Assembly: GCA_037127315.1 (NCBI GenBank)
Contig: JBBBDQ010000916.1
Coordinates: forward strand, 124,001 to 188,000
Origin: Ascarosepion bandense
Lineage: Eukaryota > Mollusca > Cephalopoda > Sepiida > Sepiidae
Reading direction: 5' to 3'
Length of the DNA stretch: 64,000 nucleotides
Part shown: in pieces, positions 45,481 to 56,109 of the stretch
Layout: the number at the start of each line of letters is the position of its first letter
Numbering within the stretch: the first letter of the stretch is position 1
Translations under genes and position numbers: made by a program
The notes under the pieces: model-generated
Databases searched by the model: none
Seen by the model: only the letters and a program-made list of their open reading frames with translations
What the model was told of the DNA's origin: nothing

Positions 45481-46990
45481 GGTAATAGCCGGTAATACAT
45501 AAGCAGTAGACCTGGTAAAGCGGAAGCAATACTGTTTATCAGAGAATAGGCTGTTGGTTGTGAGATGATGAAACATTTCAGCATTGATAATAGCTTCTAA
45601 CACTTTGCCAAAAAGCGGTAAGAGGCTGAAAGAGTGAAAAAGGGACGAAGTGCTCACCAGATGTTTTTAAAGCAGGGACTACAAAGAAGAATTTCCAGCA
45701 AGCAGGGAAGCAAGAAGCAAGGCAATAATTTGGAGAGGACAGAGGAGAGTTCAGGGAAACATTTTTAGGACGATGACTTCAATTCAATCATTCCACCACT
45801 TTCGTTATGAAAGTCAAGTTTAAAAATAAAGACCAGAGACGGGGTTATATATACATCACTCAGTTGGGCCTCAATTGTATTTGGAAAGTTGGGTGTGGGA
45901 ACTCCAAACGTGTCAAGTGTAAATTGGAAGAGATTTTGCGAGTAAAACACACAGCATTGTCCATCGTGGGTGTGAGCACCTAAAATGATTGAATAAAGGA
46001 GGGATCGATGCTTTGTTGTTGATTACACACATTTTCTAGTCCGCCATTAGTCTTTGGAGCCAAACTTGCTGCATACTATACGCTTCTTCATTCTATCAGT
46101 AAACAAAAGCTTAGCATCATTAACGACACGTTTGATTCATGACGAGCAGCGACAAAAAAGTCTATTATAACAATACGAGTCACTCCGGTAGGGCCGGGTG
46201 AAGTTATTCCTGTAGATGAATGCAGTTTAAGTCGGAACCCCCTGGCTGAGATGGAAAGCATCGAGGCCCAATCTTCAACAAGGAGACAAAAAACATTGTT
46301 CAAATGAAAATCACAAAGGAGATCGCGCAACGACTCCCATTCTGCTTTTAAATAGCATTAGGATATTCTGCTGGTAGGGGGTTCAGAGAAGCGTGGAGCG
46401 GAACCAAAACAGTTGCCAAGAGGACAGAGCTGCATGGCATGGCAAGATTCAGGGATAGAAGTGATATAGAAATCTAGCAGGGAGGCGTGATCTCTATGGT
46501 TATTTATGGGGAAACACATTACTTGCGTCAATTATTGAGTGTTTGAAAAGTTCAGAGTAGAAACGTCTGCAAGATCAGGGCATGAGTTCTCCAGCCATTT
46601 GGTATGATGGGCATTAAATTCTCCGAATTCGAACGGCTGAGATGAAAAATGTTTTGTTTATATTATCTGAAATATTGTCTAGCAAGGAACAGTCAAAAGA
46701 GGAAGGGAACAATAAAGAAATAAAAGATAGCAAACGGAGTATAGTAGAGAGAAACGATGACACATGTAAGAATGGTCTGGAGATTCAAGAGAGAGATGTT
46801 TGCTAACATAAACAGCCACTCCATACATGTAGACATTGGAGTCCTTCCTAAAGTGGGGAAGGTAACCAGAAACTGAAAAATTAGAGGAAGCGATTTAAAG
46901 GTTATTGTTGGTTTCATAGTGAGCTAGGATGTCTAGGGAACTTTCGTGGAGGAAGGATTCTACACTGCATAATTGGTACGTATGCCACGG
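44497..46990 (-). mobile_element. jockey/CR1-like LINE, nearly full length, broken, inserted in Pao
   Basis: Reading minus from 46960: endonuclease pieces (LNVSSSNIRGIRTNYAV, then TSIPESCHAMQLCPLG, with the SDH end lost), a linker (SLRDLLCDFHLNNVF), then the RT: PELSSVLSKLL, LLPLFGKVLEAIINAEMF, SDKQYCFRFTRSTA, LNISKAFDSVCHAGLL (motif A) and LEPTLFLVFINDFPDV, with motif C changed to YIVD. The C-terminus has FYSTISFLELSACGTPFRII. The 3' tail (TTCACCCCAAGCAAAG) ends at 44497. (TA)n at 45441-45478 interrupts the RT. About 2.5 kb. Broken by stops; inactive. Confidence 0.9.
45441..45478. repeat. (TA)n inside the LINE RT
   Basis: Nineteen TA units replace part of the RT coding region between the STA(D)VL segment and the ALDKNDEA-like segment. 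Confidence 0.97.
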
Positions 46991-47022
46991 ATATTTGAGG
47001 AAGAAATGTTGAGGGGTAATAG

Positions 47023-47525
47023 CTAAAAAAAAAATTCCAGTGAAGGTAATGTTCTCTTAATTAAAGCTGCCAACAAAACTTGGCAAATAATAAATGTGAT
47101 AGATTTCTTTGTAAGCAGTAAAACGAATGAATTTCGTGAATCATCCCAAAACATCAATAAATCAAAAATAATAGAAATATCTAAGGCCATTCTCGGGAAC
47201 ATCAAACAATCCAAAATGACAAATTTCTGCAGATAATCATTTTTCCCAACTTTTTTGCATTATTTTCTAAATTAGGCTTGGATGAAATTATTCTTTCTGG
47301 CATGCAGTCAGAAGTAATAATTTCATCCCAGCATAATTTTGATTTCCAAATTTCGCTAAAGAGAATTCTGGTTTTTATCGGGACCGGTAGATATAGAGAC
47401 AACGGATCAAATACACTAGAGATCTGTGATAAAATACCTCGTTTAGTATTAGTAAATGCACCCATATCGTTAATGGAAATATGTAATTCCTCTTTCTTTG
47501 TTAAGATAACCAAGAACCTTTTCAT
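47023..47525 (-). pseudogene. Pao pol, RT/RNase H connection piece
   Basis: A 107-codon frame ending at 47202 contains TKRGILSQISSVFDPLSLYL then PVPIKTRILFSEIWK and CWDEII, the classic connection after the Pao RT ('TKR.iLs..s.vFDPLGL..P..i..K.ll..lW...l.WD'). The next frame (47214-47023) has ICQVLLAALIKRTLPSLEF, matching 'sKsrVAPlk..TLPRLEL'. One shift separates them. Pao enzymes reverse transcribe the element RNA; this one is dead. Confidence 0.88.
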
Positions 47526-50500
47526 AAATTGAATCAGGTTTTATTAAACTATCATCTTATTTTATTTTATCCCTTAAACCTACACAGTTAGAATTAGAGG
47601 ATTTAACTAAAAAATGCCCTACATTTATAATACTTAAAACAACTTTGTACAGTTTTAATAACAAGTAGAGATATGAATTTTAGAAAATGAACGCAGAATA
47701 TATTTAGTAACACACCCTTCCATAAACTGTTAAGATTCTTTTCGACATAATATTTAATGGAAAAGCTCAAAATGAATAGACTTATTGCAAATAACAAAAG
47801 CAGAGTTTTATATCTAAAATAAAATAGCTTATGAATAATCTTATCAAAGAAACAGAAACTATTTCTGTCAGTTTCACTTTTTAGTTTGACTATTAAAAAA
47901 GTTTTTCTGTTCTCAGCCAGAAGGACATATCAATCCATTCTAAACTTAAGAAATAAATCTAACGTATGAACAATTTGGTACCTCGATACCCACAATTGTT
48001 CAAGGAAAGACAGTCTCTAGTTTGTAATTAACAATTAAAAACAGCTCTTATCTTACCTTGACTAATAATTTTTACTAAAGGTTTATGCGGAATTCAAATA
48101 TAACTTTTTGAAATCCACTGGTTTAGCTTCTCTCAATATTACTCTGTCATTTCTAATCTAAGAAAACTTAACCTAAACATTCATACAAATCTTACTTAAT
48201 TTTGAAACTACTCTATCGACTGCATTCAAAGATACCAGATGGTCAGAGGGTACATCAAGTAGCTAATCCTCGTTCCATCGGAAATCCACAAAATTAACAA
48301 TTATCTTTATAAATGATAGAATTTTTAAAAGTCGTAATTTTATCTTTATTATACTAACTGACAACATTTTCTAATATAGCTAATGTTTCCAAACTATTTT
48401 TCTCATAGTTCTTTCTCTAAAGAAATCTCTGAAACTGTCTACAGGTTAATAATATCGATATTTAGGATTCAGCATGCTGTAAATATGTGAAATACGACAA
48501 CGAAGATAATCATCTATTATTTGAGACGGAGATTTAATTAAAAACATCACCCGTTAAAGCCCTATCACTAGGATACTGAAAATCTGTTATATTAACAAAA
48601 GGTACAATTCCTTGCGGGAATTCAAAAGCATTGCATTTTATGCATTTAATTAAATTGCCTGGGATTCATATACTTAAGCATCTCTACATTTAACAATCCA
48701 CGAACTGAATGCTCTTATGTTGAACACGAAAAAAACAGCCTTTAACTTATAAACACTATGTTTAAAAATACAACTATATTTTCATGTCCAATTATAGAGA
48801 ATACTAAATCCAACTTGTCAAACAAAAAAGTACGCATTCAGATAATTTTGCAACCAAATCTATTTCATTTAAACTTTTTGAACTCAGCCTAGAAAGTTTT
48901 CTATAAGAAAATTCTTCTCATGCATAATATCTGATATTTAATCTAAAATTATATATGTTTATTATCAGATAGGTAAGAACGTTGACTTTCAGAAACTAAT
49001 AAACAATTGAACTTATTCTTACAGTTATAATAACAAACACTGATTTCAATTATAAGCATTTATCATATAATGGAAAGCGCTGATTAGAATTTACTGAAAA
49101 TTTATTTTATTGACGGAATAAAGTCCCTGTATGTCTTCTACTTTCATATGTCGAACAGGGTTTCAGATGACCCATTGTACCATGAGAATTTCACGAAAAA
49201 TTTGAAGGACGAGTACAGATATTACACAATTTGTGTTTCACTACACTGCTTTGAATGCTCTTTCACAGTAAAAAACGTGTTACACATAAAGCACAGGGAG
49301 AATTCGTCTTACGAAAATGAATCTTATCAAACACAGAAGATGGTTTCACATGAAAGTTTGTAAGACAGTAGTATTTTTACTTCTAATGTTAGATTTAAAT
49401 CTATTAGATGTAACACATTTAAATTTGCTTCTCTGATTAATAGGACCAGGAAATTTAGGTTTGGTTATTTCCAAACTTCTGAGGATATCAGAATAATTTT
49501 CAAATATTTCATTTATAGAAGAATAATTAGTTCCGACAACTATAATTATTTCCACTTCTAGTATGACATGTAATTCTTGCTTGAATAATCTTCTAAGAAA
49601 TCAAGCGAAAAAAATGTTTAAGCTCATATATTTGCGCTTTTAGTTTTGTAAAAAATAATTTTACATCATCAAATTGGTTATGATGCAGTATTTCAAAATC
49701 TATTGCTGTTTCTAATATACTGTTAGTAACATAATCTTTTGCAAAAATTATTTGCCCAAAATCCTTTTAGCTACAAATGTTTCTATAGTTTATTTTGGAA
49801 ATTGAAAGTTAGCTAATAACTTCCTGAGTCTATCCCTATGAATGATTTTTTTTTTAAATTCTCTCAAAAACATACCGTTTATATTGGCACACAATTCTCA
49901 AATTGGGGTTAATTTATCCCGAGATAATTTTCCAGGATCGAAGCAAGAAAGTTTAATTTTGAAGTCACATTAAAATGAGAAGAACTCAAATCTTCAACAG
50001 AGGGCTCGGAGATATATTACTAACATCTTCTAAAGTCTTATTTAAGTTAAATAAATTCTGTGTAATATGAGAATAAAAAATGCCATTTCTTTTATGATTT
50101 AAGATCACTTTTTCTTCAACATCATTATCTAAGTAGCTGCTATTTTATTGTTTATTTTAAAAATCAATGAATAATATTTATTATTCTATTATTTATTATT
50201 CTATTATGTCTTCTATACTAGAGCTACTTTGACAAAGATCACTATCTGATTTTATTAATTGAATTACTCTATTATTTTTATTGTATCTATTATGTTACCT
50301 TTCCACAGAAAAACATTAACAGTAGGTGATGAAAACATTTTGGCAAAGACAAAATTGAAACACTATTTAAAATGATAGATACAAATACAAAATACGTTAT
50401 AGACTACCAACAATTTAGTTGCTATTGCAATATTCATATAAATTTTGTAAATTTCAAATATACCATATGCAATGTCAAATAATTCATTAAACTGGCAAAA

Positions 50501-51169
50501 ATTACTTTCTTTCACACTGACCAGTATGAAAATACAAATAAAATGTATTTAATTTTTCCATTAAACACTAATATTGTATTCTGTATGCACACAGATGTGT
50601 TTTGTGCGAACGTTTCTGTTCAGTACAGGTATCTTAAATAACATTTTAGTAGATTCTCATTATCGGGAAACATAAATGAGAGAAAAAGTATTAAATTTCA
50701 CGAGTAAAATTTTATTAAAGAATAAGAAATACTTGAATAAGGAATACAGGTTCATATGCTAACAATCTGTAACCAAAATAAATCACTGGTTCTTTCCAAC
50801 AAAATCGTTTCTTTTAAATAAGTAACACCAAAAAATATATATATATTAAAAGTTGATATCCTTTTTTCTTCTTTTTCTTCTGTTAAAGACGCTTTCAGGC
50901 CAAAGATGACCATTAACGGTTTTTTGGGGGTTTAAAAAACAGAAATGATGTTCACAAAAAGTATATGTATTTTTTTATTTCTTCTCTTAGATTAAAATAA
51001 TGTTAATGCAGGAGAAACTTACAATATGGATGGGTATTTTTCTTGAAAAGTAAAATATTAGAATATACAAGACGATTTCTTTACACACATGAAATAAATA
51101 ACTTTCTCTCTGGAAAAATTAAATTGTAAAGACTTCTGACTTTAACTGTTAAAATTACCGTTAAAATGT
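47526..51169. other. AT-rich internal region of the Pao element, unreadable
   Basis: Expected to hold gag, protease and RT, but no convincing motif survives. A possible trace is the frame 49555-49346 (EIFENYSDILRSLEITKPKF). Short ATT-rich runs at about 50160-50215. Confidence 0.4.
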
Positions 51170-51790
51170 TCTTAGCAATAAAGAAATAGTTTTTACATTG
51201 AAATACAAACACTCTTATCTGAATATTCTCTGTTTGCTAGACAATCAAATAAGCTCAACTGTACAGGACAATGTCTAACTAATTTCAAAATAAATTAAAC
51301 TTTGCACTCATCAGAACATTCTTCTCTCTTTCTCTGAATATGAAGAAACGGATTCACAAATCGGATAGAAATACACACATTTTCAAATATTCTTTGTTCT
51401 CCAAAGAAATTGATTTAAACATTTTAAAGGTATAAATTAATTTCAGAATATTTTTTGTTCTTCAGATAAACAGAAAAAATCCACTGGAAGTTAAATTGTC
51501 CAACAGGTTAAACTAAAACATTAACAAAATATTCCATCAAATATAAATAAAAAAGAAAGTTTATCCTTTCGAAACAAAGAAACAAATTATGTCTATTTTC
51601 TTAATTTCCTTTTTATTTATACATTCTTTAAAATCCTATTTTCTAAAGTATTGTATTGTATTGAACATCATATCAAAGAATAAATTTATGTTTACGTTAA
51701 TCTGACTACACATGTGTACGAAACTAAAGAGTACGCTGAGAAGTTTAATAAACTAAAAATATTTCTAGAATTCTCAGTGTTTTCTTTCTT
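51170..51790 (-). repeat. LTR-like repeat, 5' side of the Pao element
   Basis: Partner of 42790-43430. Confidence 0.65.
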
Positions 51791-51984
51791 TCGTGAGGCA
51801 TATTATTTTTTCCTCTAAGACATAAATTGGGACAATAAACACTATGAAAATTTTTGTGCTCGTTTATTCCAACAAGCGGAAATATTTAAGAACACTAGAA
51901 AAACTTGAGCTAAGATTATTTTTTTCTGTCTTATTTAACGAAAGATGGTTAAAAAAAGTTTCTGCGCAAATACAAATTAATGTA

Positions 51985-52019
51985 CACACTCACACACACA
52001 CACACATATATATATATAC

Positions 52020-52053
<34 letters not shown>
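51985..52053. repeat. (CA)n and (TA)n tracts
   Basis: CA units to 52004, short TA run, then (TA)n at 52024-52053, just left of the long palindrome. Confidence 0.95.
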
Positions 52054-52057
<4 letters not shown>

Positions 52058-52161
52058 GATCATCCACGTATACTATCTTAATATGTATAGGAAAGAATAT
52101 TAATAAAAAGTTTTGAATTTAAAAATGTACTTTTTTTTAACATTATTTGTTTATTTTTATT

Positions 52162-52201
52162 ATATTTTATATTTCAGACCGTCCTCGGTCCTTCATCAGA
52201 A
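52162..52201 (-). ncRNA. hammerhead-like ribozyme core (candidate), left arm
   Basis: Mirror image of 52213-52252 on the minus strand (CTGATGA as TCATCAG at 52193-52199, GAAA as TTTC at 52172-52175). Confidence 0.5.
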
Positions 52202-52212
52202 ACAAGACTTGT

Positions 52213-52252
52213 TTCTGATGAAGGACCGAGGACGGTCTGAAATATAAAATAT
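52213..52252 (+). ncRNA. hammerhead-like ribozyme core (candidate), right arm
   Basis: CTGATGA at 52215-52221, GACC/GGTC stem with loop GAGGAC, GAAA at 52239-52242. The following TATAAAATA can form a short stem III before a UA site. Both conserved boxes are intact. Stem I is not defined. Confidence 0.5.
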
Positions 52253-52489
52253 AATAAAAATAAACAAATAATGTTAAAAAAAAGTACATTTTTAAATTCA
52301 AAACTTTTTATTAATATTCTTTCCTATATATATATATATATTAATAATCTACTAATAAATTAGTTTCTGCACAATGTATTTGATATATAGTGCAGAAACA
52401 AATTTATTCACAAAACAGATTTTCTACAGTGAACTAAATAATATAAAACAAACACTTTTAAAATCGCTTCCCACACTATCTAGTTGATG

Positions 52490-53065
52490 AACAAATGAGA
52501 TGCTTTCTTAGAAGTCTCAATACTAAGCAGTTAAATCACAGTTTTGCCTCAACTAATCTCCAACATATTAATCTCCTACACCGTAATCAAATACATACAA
52601 ACTATAAACAAGATGAAAATATACTTAAAAATATAGTAAGTACTAATATATCTACTACAGATCTTAGCAAAAAATTAAGTTAATCATATACTACTCTAAA
52701 TCTAATATATCGAACTCAATTATTCGTAATGACTCTTTTCTCCTGATTAGCGATTTGAATTAACAAACATAGCTTACAAATTTAAGTGTCCAACGGATTA
52801 AGCAACATTTATGTTGATCACACCACAAACTCGCTTTCACGAAGTTTGACACTACATTTAAACGATAATTCCAACATTTTAGGCATTTAACACAACATGC
52901 CAGTCACATACACAATTGTGCGATATCCTCGTAGAAAACGCAACTACACTTAAACGTAAAAACAATAACAGCAAACTAAAAATTCTAGAAGCCTTATGCA
53001 TAAAACAGCTGAAACCTAACCTGAACCAAGTTACTACAAATCGTCACAAATATTCTTAAGTGCCT
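52490..53065 (+). mobile_element. possible PLE or GIY-YIG-type C-terminal remnant
   Basis: Around 52920-53060 one frame reads CDILVENATTLKRKNNNSK and LKILEALCIKQLKPNLNQ. The string 'ILEALxIxxxxPxLN' is typical of the end of GIY-YIG nuclease domains in PLE-like retroelements. The 62-codon frame at 52495-52683 (RCFLRSLNTKQLNHSFASTN) may be the upstream part. Heavily decayed; family placement tentative. Confidence 0.4.
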
Positions 53066-53475
53066 ATAATAGATAACAGAAGCGATTGGTTCTCTTAGTG
53101 GCTTTCCATACTTAAAACTTTTCGTCCCCACTCTCGTGTGGTCATGTGTGATGTCTCAAGCTGTAGTGCGTTTTTCGCTTCCAGTTTGCATGCATGTGTT
53201 TGCCGTTGCTTTGAAAATCTTCCATGCAAAAAATAAATAGACAACTATTACTATGAATCATATACAAAATGTTTAATAACACTCAATAATTGTCATCTTT
53301 CATAATAGCTGGTTGAAGGCGGAAGCTCAGAAAGGATTAAATATAAAACATGTATCAATATTGATTTTTTCTTCTTTCAACGATAATGCTATTAAGCTTA
53401 TCAGAAAATATTAAAAGAATTTACATAAATAAATCGACAAATCTTGTCAATATTATTTATTGAAACATGCATCAA

Positions 53476-53480
<5 letters not shown>

Positions 53481-53510
<30 letters not shown>
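53481..53510. repeat. (TA)n microsatellite
   Basis: Fifteen TA units; a hammerhead-like motif follows 40 bases later on the minus strand. Confidence 0.95.
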
Positions 53511-53513
<3 letters not shown>

Positions 53514-53547
53514 AAAAGATTTTAGATTATTATAATGGGTAATACAT

Positions 53548-53586
53548 GTTTGACCGCGTTTTGATGTTATTATCGCGGCTCGTCAG
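53548..53586 (-). ncRNA. hammerhead-like ribozyme core, one box mutated (candidate)
   Basis: Minus strand: CTGACGA, then GCCGCG paired with CGCGGT across a 14-base loop, then CAAAC where GAAAC is expected. The six-pair stem is good, but the second box has a G-to-C change, so this copy should not cleave. Confidence 0.45.
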
Positions 53587-53734
53587 ACCCAAATGGTACA
53601 ACAGTTGGTCCTCAAAATATCCCCCCACCAAAACAATTGCTTTTCTTTTATTTAATTTTACAAGGACGCTCACATGTCCATATTGGAACAGACATTTGTA
53701 ACGGTTATTTACGAAAATTTCTCGCTCATTCGAA

Positions 53735-53912
53735 AAAGAACACCAAAGAAAGAGAAAAGCGTTAATAAAGAAAAGATAGACGATTGTTTAATGCAAAGGA
53801 GAGAAAAAAGTTGAAATAGAAAAAAGAGAAAAAAGAAAAAAAAGGAGACAGAAAAACTGAATGGAAATCAAGAAGAGAAAAAAGAAAGGACAAAGAGATA
53901 CAATCACAGGAT
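53735..53912. other. purine-rich tract
   Basis: Plus strand is almost wholly A and G for over 170 bases. Lies upstream of the plus-strand PLE, where a pseudo-LTR would be expected. The minus-strand PLE at 56110 has a matching purine-rich 3' part (plus strand pyrimidine-rich, 55705-55770). Confidence 0.5.
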
Positions 53913-54189
53913 ATACCATATCACGCGAAATAAATGTTGACTCCATTTCCCATAATAGCGTTTCAAACCACCTAACAGTTTTCTTAGAAAAACATGGAAA
54001 AATTTAACTATGAAATTGAATTTCAAATATACAGGGATATATTTACGGTACAAAAAAAATTGTACATCATAATTTTACTACAAATTTGAAAAATAAACTA
54101 ATATTACTATTATTTTAAAAACTAATGGAAATTTGAAAAAATATTGTTAAAATAATAAAAAATACTAAAATTTGTGAAAAAAACCTAAA

Positions 54190-55240
54190 ATCTGTAAAAT
54201 TATTCTAGAACGGATTAATAACCAAATCAAACAGAAGCGTGGATTGCTAATGTGAACCAATACAACTGATGTCATAAACTGGTTTTGCAATATTAAATAT
54301 AAAACCAACTTTTCTTTAATCAAATTGAACGTAGTTGATTAAAGTTCATCAATTTCAAAGGACCATTTCACTTTGGCACTGGAATTTGTTACACACTACT
54401 TGGATTTAACTAAGGATAAATATGATATTATAATGACCGCTAAGACATCAGTCCTTAACTACAATCAAGAACAAAGGATAAAAATAATTTTGGTGAACAA
54501 TTTGATTTGAAAATGCGTGCGTTAGATTCTGCGATGTCTTCAGGCTTCATTGGTTTATTTGGTTTATATAACCTCACCGCACACTATGACGTTAACACGC
54601 ATGGTAGTACAAAATTCCGCACATTTTAAATCAATAGAATTAGAAAACTAATGCACAGAGAATTTAAAATTCCAAACTTAAAAGTAATAATCAGCATTAA
54701 TTTAAAATAAAAACATCCTTGATGTATCACTAGACTTATTAAATAATACTTACAAACTATACATAATAAATATCCATTCAACATTCATTCGAAATCTAAT
54801 CACCCTCCAAGTATAATAAAACATATACACTCCTTCATTAATATAAAATTAGTAAAAACTCTTCTAGTAAAGACTTATTTTGTAAAGATAGCGATTTTTA
54901 TAATGATTCCCGAAAGAATAGTGGCTATCAAAATCATGATATCAAATACTTGAAAAAGATATATCTAACAGAAAAAATAGAAATGGAAAAAATAATTTAG
55001 TATACACCCCCATTTAACCAGAGGATAAGCATAAAGTAAGAGCTGAAAATCCCCAATTTAATGATGAAACATTTTCCTAATGTTTCATCATCACCCTCTA
55101 AGCAAAGAAATTCATGAAATTCACCTTTGAATTTGGTTATAATTGTAGAAATGATCCAGAAAATTCTTAAAAATTATAATAATAAAATCTTACATTAGAA
55201 CGTAAAACGAGGTAACAATTATCCAACTAATGAAAATAAC
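54190..55240 (+). mobile_element. Penelope-like element copy, plus strand, broken
   Basis: Pieces in order: TDVINWF, SISKDHFTLALEFVTHYLDL (motif A neighbourhood), DIIMTAKTSVLNYNQEQ, LDSAMSSGFIGLFGLYNL (motif B region), DVNTHG where the YRDD segment has been deleted, then NILDVSLDLLNNTY, SKSNHPPSIIKHIHSFIN and a thumb-like YTPPFNQRIS, MMKHFPNVS and ILKNYNNKIL. SNHPP and the following block are PLE signatures. No GIY-YIG part is clear before the (TA)n tract at 55452. Decayed and in several frames. PLEs use an RT related to telomerase. Confidence 0.88.
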
Positions 55241-55403
55241 AATAGTAAGAAATTGATGTATTTATTGAGATCCTAACAATTGCCCACCAGAAAATAGGGG
55301 TCTAACAAATTCTATTGTTTACCAATGTGCTATATCATCAAACTTTTTGTGTAGTGATATAATGATTTTATAAAGCATTCTAATAATGAAATTACTACAT
55401 ATA

Positions 55404-55447
55404 CATATGTGTGTGTGTGTCTGTGTGTGTGCATGCATAATAATATA

Positions 55448-55494
<47 letters not shown>
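55404..55494. repeat. (TG)n and (TA)n tracts
   Basis: TG-rich at 55409-55430, (TA)n at 55452-55494. Confidence 0.95.
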
Positions 55495-55499
<5 letters not shown>

Positions 55500-55535
55500 T
55501 GTATCAATTGTACATTGCGACACGGAAATTTCTAT

Positions 55536-55561
55536 GTTTCGAGATAGAGTCTCATCATCAG
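55536..55561 (-). ncRNA. hammerhead-like ribozyme core (candidate)
   Basis: Minus strand: CTGATGA, T, GAGA-CTCTA-TCTC (four-pair stem II), GAAAC. Both conserved boxes are intact. It lies between two converging PLE copies and next to (TA)n, as expected of a PLE pseudo-LTR. Confidence 0.55.
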
Positions 55562-56109
55562 GCAATGTTGAGGTTAGCTGTCCTGATGATTTACATTTAA
55601 ATGACAAAATTTTTTAGTTTGCTGTGAATGTATTTGGGTGTTTCTCTTGGATAATCAGAATGGAGATTCATTTTGGGATTTGACCCCAAAGAATACATAC
55701 TAACCAACCTTTTCTATTTTTTCCTTTTTTTCTTTTTTCCCCCTCATCATATCCTTCCCTTGTTTCTTTTCGCTACTTAATGGTCGGGGTGTTGACCTGC
55801 CTTTAACCTGATCTTACCCTTTTCCATTCTTTCCTTTCAGTTTTATTACTTTTGATGTGGTATTCTCATTGAGTACCAATTCTATATTTTTTTTTATTTC
55901 CTCATCATTTGTAGTCTATTTATTTATTTGCTGTAAAGTTTATTTAAAAAGGAAAAGATGTTTTTAAAACCTAAAATATAATATTTTTTATTCTATCTAT
56001 TTATTTGTCGTAAAGATTTTTAGAAAAAGAACGATTTATTTTAAAAGATTAGTTCAATGTTCCAATTTATTTTGATATTGTTCGTCAGTGATTATTTTAC
56101 TTATGCACT

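Larger units (their letters stand above)
42790..51790 (-). mobile_element. BEL/Pao-like LTR retrotransposon, decayed, split by a LINE
   Basis: Two direct repeats 8.4 kb apart (about 42790-43430 and 51170-51790) share AACACTCTTATCTGAATATT, CTCTGTT and CCTATTTTCTAAAGTAT in the same order, as LTRs would. Between them, minus-strand pol pieces characteristic of BEL/Pao appear at 47525-47023 and, beyond a LINE, at 44441-44208. The rest of the internal region (47530-51170, 43430-44200) is AT-rich and too broken to read. Without the LINE the element would be about 6.5 kb, normal for BEL/Pao. Ends are approximate. Confidence 0.75.
52086..52328. repeat. 243-bp perfect palindrome (121-bp arms, 1-bp spacer)
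   Basis: The left arm 52086-52206 and right arm 52208-52328 are exact reverse complements around the single base at 52207. I compared all 121 positions and found no mismatch. At the centre each arm carries CTGATGA, then a stem-forming GGACC-GAGGAC-GGTC, then GAAA. Both sides meet TA-rich tracts. Perfect arms imply a recent origin, gene conversion, or an assembly artefact. Confidence 0.97.
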
